Source: Tribonema minus (Eukaryota > Sar > Xanthophyceae > Tribonematales > Tribonemataceae). Taken from it: a stretch of DNA of 64,000 nucleotides. Positions within the stretch are counted from its first letter, which is position 1. Each line of letters opens with the position of its first letter. The notes under the pieces are model-generated. The model was not told the origin of the DNA. It did not search any database and was given only the letters and a program-made list of their open reading frames with translations. The stretch lies in assembly GCA_017506865.1 (NCBI GenBank), contig JAFCMP010000073.1, positions 273,736 to 337,735 on the forward strand, written 5' to 3'. Positions 1-10,700 of the stretch are shown in pieces. The position numbers and the translations under genes were made by a program.

Positions 1-850
1 CGCAGTGTTGATGTTGAAGTGACTGTTGTTCCTGTGCTGGGGTGCTTCGGGGATGTGTTTGTAGGGTCTCCTTTCCCAGCACCTGTGCTTGTTGTGATCG
101 CCCTGACTGCATCAGGGGCAGCTGCAAATTGACTCATGTGATTGATGCCGTGCCACTTGGCCGATTCTTGCTGGAACAGCTTCTTTCTGTGTGTTTGTTG
201 ACTTGTTCCTTGCTGTGCGTTGTTGGTGCAGGCCTTCTTTCTGACCTGCTTGGAGGTGTCACATGCCTTGGTCGGTTCTTGAAGGTATACGACATGCTAC
301 CTCGTCAGCAGGCATGCACAACTTGCTCAGTCCGCAACGTGGACCTGGTACCGCGGCAACTAGTTCAACTTCAACTGCGGACTTGTCTCAATGCCGCCAA
401 GCAAGTGTGCGTGCAGTTTGATGCTATACGCTTTCGTTGCGGCTATCGAGAGACGCTGCTACTCGGACTGCACTTATCATCTCTCATGGTGTGACCGCGA
501 AGGCACGGCGACCTATTGTTACAGCTCCTTGCAAACCTTCAACTTCCGAGTTCAGACGGGAGGTGAGTGGTTGACGATACTGCTGTGTAGTACAGTGAAT
601 GGCGTTCGGTGACTGCTTTGGCCATGGCTCGGCCAACCAAAGCACGATCCACGCTTGTGAAGACAGCACGTGCTCCAAACAGGTCGAGTCTCATTTGTAT
701 CATATGGCGTGACGATTGCGGCGGCAGCTGCCCTTCGTGTTGTGATCAGTTTTGTAAAGGAATAACTCTTGCCTTTGCTATTGGTTATTCAGATTACACG
801 TGCGCCGTTGGCTTCCGATGCTTATCATGATCCAGTGTCTGAAATGCGAC
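1..850. other. No recognised gene; upstream flank of the decarboxylase
   Basis: I see no open frame with protein-like composition here. In-frame upstream codons can extend the decarboxylase start to an ATG at 851, so the last bases may be 5' UTR or N-terminal coding sequence. Confidence 0.4.
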
Positions 851-904
851 ATGTCTGATGCCTTAACTTCTCGCAGAGAAGGCCAGCCAACGACTCGTAC
901 AAAC

Positions 905-3900
905 ATGCCTGAGAACGAGGATCACAAGGCGCCATCGAGCCCCGAAAACGGCCACCATAACCACGAGGATGGTCTCCGCTCCCTGCCCCCATTTTTCCTG
1001 GGTGCCTACAGTGAGAACAGCGACATTTTCGAGACCCTTTTCACGGAGCTTCTGCGCGATCACGTGTATTGGCGTCGAAACTTCCACCCCGAAGACACCC
1101 CCCCCATCAGCCCCAGCCAGCAGTGCGAAGCGGGGTTTTAAGAGGGGGTCGCGCGCATGCGTGCGGAGCTGCAGCAGCTCGCAGCACGGCTCAAGCGCTC
1201 CGTGCCTGTCTTCCACCCCCGCTACATGGGCCACATGGTGCGTGCATCCCGAAAAAATAAGCGTTTGTGTGTGTTGGTGGCAGCATCACACTTTACAGCA
1301 GTACTTGTCGTTTGACGGCGAAGCTTATGGGGTAAAGCGTGCGGAACTGCAGCAGCTGGCAGCACGGTTCAAGCGCTCGGTGCCTTTGTTTCACCCGCGC
1401 TACATGGGCCACGTGGTATGTTTGCCCGGGGGTGTTGGTGCGCGGTGTGCCGGCAAAATTTTCACTGTTTGAAGCAGTACTTAGCACTTCAAGGCAAAGC
1501 TCATGAGGAGGAGCGCGCGGAGCTGCAGCAGCCCGCAGTTGTGGAGGAGAAGTCAAGTCGCACATCGACTGCCCCCAGCTGTTTGCAACTTCACTTCCCG
1601 TCCAAAACTTCAAATTCATCTTGAAGTAAGCGCGGCTCAAGCGCCCCTGTGTCAATCTGAAGATTTGTCTTCCACTTGCGCTACACGTGGCCGCGTGGCG
1701 CACGCGCGCGAGCATACGCGCGCATGTTGAAGTCGTGCATGTCTCGAATTCTCCCTCTGAGAGCACGTTGATCGACATCACGCTTGAGAGAATGCGTAAG
1801 CAGCAGCAACGCAGCAGCGCTCAAGCGCTTGGCGCCGATCCTCTTCCCGCGCTACATGGGATACATGGACACCTATGGCGCGTCTCTTCGTGAGGTGCTT
1901 GTGTGTGCGGGGCGCGGTGTGTCGACAGCACTATCACGCTTTGCAATATATTTGCATCTGCTTGAATCAACATGCAATGCACATATGCTTCTTCAAGCCC
2001 CATTGGGTGTAGAGCCAGCATTTGTGGCGATAAGTGACACCAGAAGGGGACATCAGTTGAATGACCTTGCAGAGACTGTCAGCTCAGGCCACTTCTGACA
2101 ATGAATCAGCAGAGCCACTGCAAAGCATCTGCCTTTGACGCACGGCAGCAAATCAAACCAGTGTGGTTTGACGCACGGCAGCTATTCAAACCAGTTTGGA
2201 GCACTGAGGCATTGAGTGCAGCACCACACACGTTGCCATACCTTGTTGTGGGGTGTGTGTTCAGGGGACAGCAGGAGCATGTGCTGCGGTACTCTCCCGA
2301 CTGTGCTTGTGCTCACGAATCTTTGATCTCACAGCCTGTGCATCGTCACAATACGCTGACCCGTGCACTCACAGCCGTGGGGAACACCTGTGGACAACTA
2401 CCCCCACCTCATCAACGCTCAACATACTATTGCCCCCCCCCCCCCCCCCCCCGCGGTAGTCTCCGGTTCCACCAATGTTGTGCTCACGAAGCCTTCGATC
2501 TTACAGTCTGCGAATCGCCACAATACGCTGACCCCCATGATCCTACCCACGGGGAACACATTTGAGCAACCATCCCCCAGCTTATCAGCGCTCAACATAC
2601 TATTGCCCCCTCCCCCCCCTGTCCACGTGGTAGTCTCCGGATTGACCAGTGTTGTGCTCATCAAGTCTTTGATCTTACAGTCCGCAATTGCCACAACATG
2701 ACCAGCATATCAGCGCTCAATGTTCTATCGACCCCCCCCCCCCAAACACCCCCCTGTCCAGCCCCGCAGCTCAGCGAGATGCTGCTGCCCGGCCTCATCG
2801 CTCAGCTCGCCACCACGCTCTACAACCCCAACAACATCATCGCCGCATTCGCGCCCGTGACCATCGACATGGAACTTGAAGTTGGACGCCAATTATCGCG
2901 AATGCTCGGCTTCAACACCGACCCTGCCTCCATCCCTGCGCGCTCGGCCACCTCTGCTCCGGGGGAACCGTCTCCAACGTCCAGGGGCTCCTGCTTGCGC
3001 GCGCGATCAAGCTCTATCCGCTCGCGGCGCGCGACGCGTGCGCGAAACTTCAAGTCTGGCCCGTGGCAGCGCTCCGCAACGCCGACGACTTTGCGCTGCT
3101 CAACTGTGGCGGCGCCGCGGAGGTGCTGGCGCTAGCGGCAGCGCTAGGCGCGCACCGCGGCAGCGGCAGCAGTAGCGGCGCGCTGCTGCTGCGCGAGGTT
3201 GAGCGCTGCCGCACGGAGGCGGTCGGGCTCGCGCGCTTCGCCGCCGCGCACCCGCTCGTCGCAGAGCTGGCAGTGATCGCTCCTGGTGCGTCGCAGGATG
3301 AAGTTGAAGTTGAAGTTGAGGTAGAAATTTTTTTGCTTCGCCGCCCGTTCGCGAAGCTGGCGGTGATCGCGCCGGGTGCATGCAGGGTGTGTTGCTGAAG
3401 TTTCAGTCTCAACAAGTGTAGTACCTTCGCTTCGCCGCCGCGCACCCGCTTGCCGCGGAGCTGGCGGTGATCGCCCCGGGTGCGTCACGTTTGTGTTGAA
3501 GTTGAAGTTACAGTGCTCAACACAGGTAGTACTGCTTTCGCTTCGCCGCGGCGCACCTGCTTGTTGCGGAGTTGGCTATGACCGCCCCGGGTGTGTCCCG
3601 GGGTGTTCAAGTGAAGTTGGATGATGAAAAGAGGGGGAGGTAGTTGAACTTGGTCGGGTTAGTACATTAGAGGTGTCGCAAGCCTGCAGGGTGGGTACGA
3701 TGTAGGGTGCAAGTGGTACAAGGGTTGGTGTGTTGCAGCAGGGGTACGACAGCACGTGCAGCACTCAGCATCTGCTCTCATCGCGTTGCCCAGCAGACTC
3801 AGCCGTACCAGACATTCCATCGTGCACGTCATCATATGGTGTCAGCGTTCTGCGTGTGGTGGCGGCGGGGGTACCCACAGCGCTCAACACCTACACCCAT

Positions 3901-5816
3901 CACACTGCCAAGCACAACACACCCAACTGCAAAACGTCCTGTGCACGTCATCACCCGAACAAGTGTCACACGCATGAGATACCCCCCCCCCCCCCCCCCC
4001 CTCCGCGCAGGCACCGTCCACTACTGCTGGCGCAAGGCCATGTCGCTCGCGGGCCTCGGCGCCGCCAACCTCCTCGAAGCCCCCACCACACAAGCGCGTC
4101 TCGACGCACGCGCGCTGCGCGCCATGCTCCAAGCGCGCAACGCTCAGCGCCTGCCCGTCCTCGCCGTCGTCGCCGTCTACGGATCGACAGAGTTCGGCAC
4201 CATCGACCCGCTGCACGAGATAGCGCCGCTGCGCGGCGCGCCGCTGCACTTCTGGCTCCACGTCGACGCCGCCTGGGGCGGCTACCTGCCCGCCATATTC
4301 AGAGATCCGTGCGGGGGCCGCTGCTGCAGCGGCAGCAGTGTTAGTGCCGGCGCTGGCGGCGGCGCTGCTAGCGGCGGCAGCGGCGGCGGCGGCGGCAGCA
4401 GCGGCGGCGGCGGCGGCGGCGCGCTGCGGACGCGCGCCGCCGTCGCCGCGGACGGCGGCTTCCGCTACTTCCCCAGCGCGCGCGTGCACGCCGCGACGGC
4501 GGCGCTCGCGGCCGCCGGCAGCGTGACGGTCGACCCGCACAAGCTCGGGTTCGTGCCGTACGGCACGGGCGCGCTGGTGGCGCGCGACCGCCGCGTGCTG
4601 CGCCTCGTGCAGCAGGACGCCGCGTACGTCTTTGGCAGCGGCGGCGGCAGCGGCGGCGGTGGTGGCGGTGACGAAGGCGGCAGCTGCGGCGGTGTTAGTG
4701 CCGGCACTGGCGCCGCCATTGCTAGTGGTGGCAGCGGCGGCGGCGATGGCCACAGCGGTGTTGGTGCCGGCACTGGCGCCGCCGCTGCCAGCGGAGGAGG
4801 CGGCGGCGGCAGTGGCGGCGGCGGCAGCGGCGGCAGCAGCGCCTGCGGTGACAATGACGAAGAGTGCTACCGCAACCCCGGGCACTTCACGCTCGAGGGC
4901 TCGCGCCCCGGCGCGGGCGCTGCGGCGTGCTACGCCAACCACCGCGTGCTGCCGCTGGACTGCGCACACTTCGGCGCGCTCATGGCGCGCACGATACGCG
5001 CGACGGAGGCGCTGCATGACGCGCTGCGCGCGCTCGCGCCGGAGCTCGCGCGGCTGCGGCAGCACGGCAGCGGCGGCGGCGGCGGCGGCAGCTGCGGCGG
5101 CGGCGGCAGCAGCGACGGCGGCGGCGGCAGCGGCGGCGGTGCTGTGCGCCTGTGCCTGCCATTCGAGACGGACTGCAGCCTGCTGTGCATTGCGTTCAAC
5201 CCGTGCGGCAACGCGTCGCTGCGCGCGGCGAACGCCTTCACGCGGTGCCTGGCGGCGGCCATGGCCGTGCGTGCCGACCGCCCCGTGCAAGACGCCGCTT
5301 TCTACGGCTCGAGCACCACGGTGGCGCTGTCGCACCTGGGCGCCGCTGACTGTGCGCGCATCGCGGCGGAGCTCGGGGTAAACCTCGCCTCGCCAGATGA
5401 CACGGGGTTGTTTTTGCTGCGGCACACGCTCATGAACCGGTGGCTGCTGTCGCCGCAGGCGCCCGGGGAGCCGAGCTAAGTGGACGCGTACTGCCACTTT
5501 CTCGCGCGCCTCGTGTCGGAGATGGGGGGTAGGCAGGTGTGAGAGTGGCGTGAGGAGAGGGGGGGGGGGGGGGGGGTATGTATCATGGTTTTCACTGCCA
5601 TACCCCTCCCGCACCTCACATGTATATATATGGGTACGCTGTGTATATATGGGTAGTCAGGTATGGTGGCGCTGCCGCCGCGTCGCGTGCCGCGTCGCGA
5701 GCGGGTCAGCGGTCAGGGGGAGGGGGTATGTAAGTATGTAGGACAGCACGTACTTCACGAAGTACATGCCCGCCGTGCACCGCCGCGTCATGCACCGCTG
5801 GCTCGCGGCGCGTTAA
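905..5816 (+). CDS. Group II pyridoxal-phosphate-dependent decarboxylase, interrupted by two TAA codons and a frameshift
   Basis: Family members use PLP to decarboxylate amino acids such as glutamate, tyrosine or aromatic residues; substrate cannot be told here. Exons: 905-1237, 2770-3285, 4011-5536, 5742-5816. Motifs in order: FFLGAYSENSDIF and DHVYWRRNFHPED near the N-terminus, RYMGHM, LYNPNNIIAAFAP, GHLCSGGTVSN, TVHYCWRKA, VAVYGSTEFGTIDPL, HVDAAWGGYLPAIF and VDPHKLGFVPYGTGA, in which the lysine is the PLP Schiff-base residue. Joins agree in phase (exon 2/3 phase 1, exon 1/2 phase 0). Oddities: TAA at 1139-1141 interrupts AGF/EGVARMRAEL; the frame changes at about 2925-2942 just before GHLCSGG; TAA at 5477-5479 precedes VDAYCHFLARLV, which resembles the family's C-terminal helix. 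Three Gly/Ser/Ala tracts are inserted in the catalytic domain. It is either a recent pseudogene, a gene with assembly errors, or one read with TAA as sense. An ATG at 851 is an alternative start. Confidence 0.8.
1139..1141 (+). other. In-frame TAA inside decarboxylase exon 1
   Basis: The frame that encodes the WRRNFHPED motif upstream continues after this TAA as EGVARMRAELQQLAARLKRS and reaches RYMGHM, which is the expected order and spacing for the family. No GT..AG pair removes the codon. Confidence 0.8.
1336..1870 (+). repeat. Decaying tandem copies of the decarboxylase exon 1 3' end
   Basis: After the real exon end (RAELQQLAARLKRSVPVFHPRYMGHM, donor at 1238) the intron repeats it: a near-complete copy at about 1337-1419 with its own donor gtatgt, a fragment at about 1513-1560, and a further fragment at about 1825-1870 that ends in FPRYMGYM. 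Divergence rises with distance from the exon. Confidence 0.8.
3330..3605 (+). repeat. Tandem copies of the decarboxylase exon 2 3' end
   Basis: Exon 2 ends with RFAAAHPLVAELAVIAPG. The intron carries three further copies, at about 3337-3383, 3427-3486 and 3538-3600, each followed by a potential donor (gtgcatg, gtgcgtc, gtgtgtc) and by short ttgaagttgaagt sequence. The unit is roughly 90-120 bases. Confidence 0.8.
4315..5142 (+). repeat. Gly/Ser/Ala-coding low-complexity insertions in the decarboxylase
   Basis: GGC/AGC-rich trinucleotide tracts at about 4318-4430, 4636-4850 and 5064-5142 encode flexible Gly-Ser-Ala segments. They interrupt the PLP fold between the AWGGYLPAIF strand and the RYFPSARVHA region, after the QQDAAYVFGS region, and before the C-terminal domain. 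All three preserve the frame. Confidence 0.75.
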
Positions 5817-7719
5817 TCGGCAGCAAGTACAGCGTCAACTGTGCTTGTGGGTGGGGAGGGGATTACTTGGTTAAGGTGCCCATAGTGCGCGCAACGGCCG
5901 CGCAACTCCCGTCCGCGGAGCGTCATCGCGCAGCGAATGCGCGGCAAGAGCGGGTAAGTAGGCGATTGGGGGGGAGGAGCGAGCTACTACCTAGGCGCTC
6001 TTGCCGGTGCATGCGCCCTCACTTGGGGGACGAGCATGTGAACACGTTAGGTGGCAAGGTCAACTTTGCTGAGCGCGGGGAAGCTGAGCGCTGTGACAGC
6101 GATGCGTGTGTCTGTGTAGTGAAGGTAGCGGCAGCAGTGGCGGGTGCTGCATGTAAGCAAGGGAGGTTGGGCGCTCTACATTGAGCTACTCATGCTAGTG
6201 GCTGCGCCGCCGCCGCTGTCCGCAAACGCAGCGCTTCGCCGGCAGGGAGTCAGGCGGTTGCGGCGACGCCTCATGTTATCAGCCCCATCTGTGCATATAC
6301 ACATGTAACTTTCAGTATATAGTGGGCATGCGACAGCACATAACTTCAGTATGTAACTTTCAGTATATAGTGGGCATGCGACAGCACATAACTTCAGTAC
6401 ATGTTGATGTATGTACAAACAGGCGTCGAGACTGGCGTCGGGATTAAACGCAGACAGCAGCGGCAGCCGTGGCGTGCAAGGTGCGCGCCTGGCGCAATCA
6501 TGTCTCACTGCGTCAGCGCTTGATGGTCAGGAGTAGAGTGTGGCACCAATTTTCATGTCTGTTGAAACAACTTTGCGTTGTGGTCTCATTGTGAGGGGAC
6601 TGGCGCGCGATTTTGACGCAGAGAGCGCTGCAGTCCTACATCCTCCGCTTGAGGTTATGTTTGCTGAATACAGACCACACGAATGATAGTCGGATTTGCA
6701 AGGCCTGCTGTGCGCACGCACACGTGCATGTTTTTCTCTTGGCTGCTGTTGCGGCTTGCTTGCAAACAAACAATGCCACTTTGCAGGAGAGCCACCTGGA
6801 TTTGCGTGCACTAGTTAATGAAAACATTTATGTACACTTTGTCAGTGTACTGCCGCATGTACTGCAGCGCTGTAATGGATGGACTCGTTCCTGAAATGTC
6901 TGCAGAAAACGCATGCTGGCTACATGCGCAGCTTGTCAAAGCAGCGGCAAAGATCGAGCAAACAATGGCATTTGCTGACGCCAGCTGCCCATGCGCGTGC
7001 TATGCTCAATGCGGGACATTGCTGCACCTGATGTTTGATGATCAGCAGTTGAAGCACGCACAATCGTATGATACGCCCCTGTGCTGGGCTGCCTGCATGT
7101 ACGCATCCAATAACCGTCATCGCTACTAAGGGTTGGGATCAGAGTAGCAGCTTCACCAGGTATTCCATGAGCAACTTCGCGTGCACAGCATATTCGCAAC
7201 AGGCGGCACGAAGCACAACACACGGCGAGTGACCAATGGGAGCAGGGGGAGCCGGTGGCAACACTGTATTCAGCGAAATCGAGCATCACTACAGGCGCCG
7301 ACGGAAAGGAGGGGAGCTGCTGCGCCGACGATTTGCGTGCAGCGTCGAGTGCAGGTGTGTGTGTGTTGCAATGCAAGTGGCGCGCACACGCTCTGCGCGC
7401 GATGGAACGGAAAGGTGTCTGTCTGTACTCCGCACGCACGGACGGATGGGAACATGGGGGAGAGAGAGAACTCGCGCCGTGCCGCGCTGGTGCGCGCGAC
7501 GCGGCCAGGGAAACTTCACGTACATCTTCAAGTGCGCTGGTGCGGGAAAAAACTCAAATAAAAATACCACAAAAGCAAGCCCCCTACCACCCGGGACCAC
7601 CTAGCTGCTCACGCGCCCCCCCCCCCCCACACACTCTACTGAGAGTGTAATGGAGGGGGGGATGGCGCTGCTTCGCGCCCTGCTCCTAGCCCTAGCCCCC
7701 CCTTTACCACAAGAGTCCT
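5817..7719. other. Intergenic region between two convergent genes
   Basis: No credible coding exon seen. It contains the 3' ends of the converging decarboxylase (+) and kinase (-) genes, a two-copy tandem repeat near 6.3 kb, and a short C-rich run at about 7617-7628. Confidence 0.5.
6300..6400. repeat. Two-copy tandem repeat, unit about 50 bp
   Basis: The block beginning gtaactttcagtatatagtg and running through ggcatgcgacagcacataac is present twice in direct succession with almost no divergence. No function is apparent. Confidence 0.8.
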
Positions 7720-10700
7720 CTACGCAGCGCTCTCGGGCACGGTGGCGGTGTCAGTGTCGGATGTCGGCGATAGCGCTTTGCCGCTAGCGCCGGTGGGCGA
7801 CTTGTGCGAGCTGAAGAAAGTCTCGTCGAGTATGGTGGGCAGTTTGTCGACTTGAGGGTGGTGCGCAGCGGCTTCGCGCGAAGCCTTTGCTGCCTCCGCC
7901 GCCGCCGCTAGCGCGTCTGCTTTGGCCTTGGCTTCGCGCTTGACCTTGCTCGCGGAGCGCTTGTGAAGAACCTTCTTCTTGTGCAGCGACGTGTTGAGGT
8001 CTTTGCCTGCGTGCGTTACGGGGTATGTATGTATGGGTGTGAGTGCAAGGTTCGCGAGTGAGTGAGTGAGTCACAATCATGGCAACGCGTCGAGACCTTC
8101 TTTTTGTGCAGCGACGTGTTGAGGTCCTTGCCTGCGCGGGTAACAGGGTATGTATGTATTGAGTGTGAGTAGAAGATGCGCAACTGAGTGAGTGAGTTAC
8201 GATCATGGCAATGTGTTGACAGGCGTTCCCCTGCGGCAGCAGGTGTGTGTGTGAGCAGGTATGAAAGGAAGGGAGTCGCCAGTGATTTCAAGTGAGTCAC
8301 ATTACATGTAATGTCAACAAATCCACCCGCCAGTGTCAGACTCGCCCTGCGCGTGAGTATGCACGTGACCCAGTAACTCAAGGCTACTTAACACTCTCTT
8401 CACGAGTAGACGCCAAATATGATACTCATGTTGAGGGACTGTTGACTCACCAGTCATTTCCCTTGCTTCCTATGCTGACCTATCAGCTAGTACTCTGCTA
8501 CAGCTGTATGCTTTGTCTTGCTGGTCGGAGCCAAGCAAGGAGTGATGCACATGCTGCTGCCACTCCCAGACTATTCACAATAACCATGAGGCGTGGTCCC
8601 ATTCATGAATGAATGCCAAATATACTCAAGTTGAGAACCTGCGCATGAACATCGTAAGCACAGGACCCGGTGTCCCAAGCTACTTGCTACTCTCTTCATG
8701 AATAGACGCTGAAACTATATATACGCGCGTTGAGAGACCGTTGACGCACCAGTCTCAGACGCCACCCTGCGCATGAACAACATAAGCACAGGAGTGAGTG
8801 CCTCAACTGGGACTGAGTGCCGCAAGGCTACGTACTACTCTCTCCATGAATGAACGCCGACACCATATACTTCAAAAAAGAAGTATACTCATGTTGAGAG
8901 AGACTTTGACTCACCAGTCTCGGACGTCGCCCTGCGCATGAAGATACTGTTGGCAGCGGCTTGCAGAGCAGGATCGAAGTGCACGTTCTGTGCGGAGATG
9001 GTCAGGTTCGCGCGTGGCGGCTCCTGGTGGTGCTGCTGGTGGTGAGAGCCACTGCCGTGAATATGTCTTTCGCTCTGGCTCCCTCTGCGTAACAGTGGCC
9101 GCACGCAGCAATGAATACACACAAAGAAGTATATGTAAGTGGGTGTCAGCGATGAGAATTCACATGTCAGTGGATATGTCTTTCGCTCTGGCTCCCTCTG
9201 CGCGCGCGCAAATAAATGCCCACACACACAGAGCGATTAGAATTCCATACATATTTCAGTGGATATGTCTTTCGCTCTCGCTCCCTCTGCGCACACGCAA
9301 AAGTGGCCACACACAGCGATGAGAAACTGCATCAGTGCCGGTAGATGTCAGCGATGAGGATTCAGATTGGGCATTAGTGGATGTGTCATTCATTCTGGCT
9401 CACTCTGCGTACGTGCAAAAATGGCCATACGCAGCGATGAGGATGACAGTCAGGGTTAGGATTGATTCTCAACGTGCGCACAAAGCAAAGATCTGGTAAG
9501 AGGGTGCCCACCTTTCATTGGACTGCGCGTCAGTGAACCTGCGTCCCTTGTTGCCATTGCTCTCCACACCGCCGACGTCAGTCTCGTCGTCCTCGTAGAA
9601 GTACATGTCGCCGCTGTCGCCGCCGGCATACACCTGGAGTACACGAGTACACGTGGAGTACAGAGAGGGTACAGCAGGTCAGAGAGAGAGTACATGTGCA
9701 CCTGGAGTACATGAGTACACGTGGTGAACAGGCAGGGTACAGAGAGTGAAAGAATACAGGCTATCAGCACACAGCAAATCAAATCACCAGATTCGTCACG
9801 AGAGTATGGCTGTTTCGGCCCTTGATAGACTCAGCATCGGCTACACATGTATGTAGACTTCTTTACTCGCCGAGCACAACATGCAACAGCATTGTGCAGC
9901 AGCCCTAACCCCAATCCTAAGAGCTAACGCTGTCCTCTCAGACGCAGGCGTGACACCAGTGCCCAGAGACACCAAAAATGTACAGAGAGACCTGTTTGCT
10001 CGCCAAGGACAACATGCAACAGCATGGCGTAGCAGCCCTCACCCTAACCCTAAACGCTACAGCGTGACTGACATCAGTGCCTAGAGACAACAAACTGTAT
10101 ATGGTGACAGAGGCACTCTTGCGCCACACCAATGGCGAGGCGTAACATGATTACTTCATAGTCAAATTTTGGTCACTTCAAATATGAAGTTTGGACGCAC
10201 CTCCTCGTCGTCGCTGACGGGATCACCCATGCCCTGTGCGATGCGCTTCAGGGTCTGCGTGGAGACCATGCGCGACATGGCTGCGGCGCCGGGGGTAGGT
10301 AGGTAGGTAGAACATGATATGTTAATAAGCACAGTCTAGCAAGTAGAACGAATGCGCATTGAGCGATGAGACCATGCGCGATATGGCTGCGGCAGGCAGG
10401 GGGTAGGTAGGTGAGACAGGTAAATAAGCACAGTGTGGCGAGTAGAGCGGATGCGCGATGAGCGATGAGGCAAGCCACAGGCAGGGGGTAGGTGGGTAGG
10501 GTGCAGAACAGCACATACCCCTGCCATGCCCCTGCATCTATACGTACCAATCTGCTGGTGAAGGTGGCAGTGCTCAGGACGCATGCATATTTACCAAAAC
10601 AAACACCAGCATACCCCACTCATGTAATACATACCTGCCATGGACCTGCTGGTGATGGTGGCAGTGCTCAGGACGCCCAGGTCCGCGCCCGACTTGCGCA

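Noticed and set aside
3884-5614. 576-codon minus-strand frame
   Set aside because: Antisense shadow of the GC-rich decarboxylase exon 3; polyalanine comes from the Gly/Ser codons read backwards.
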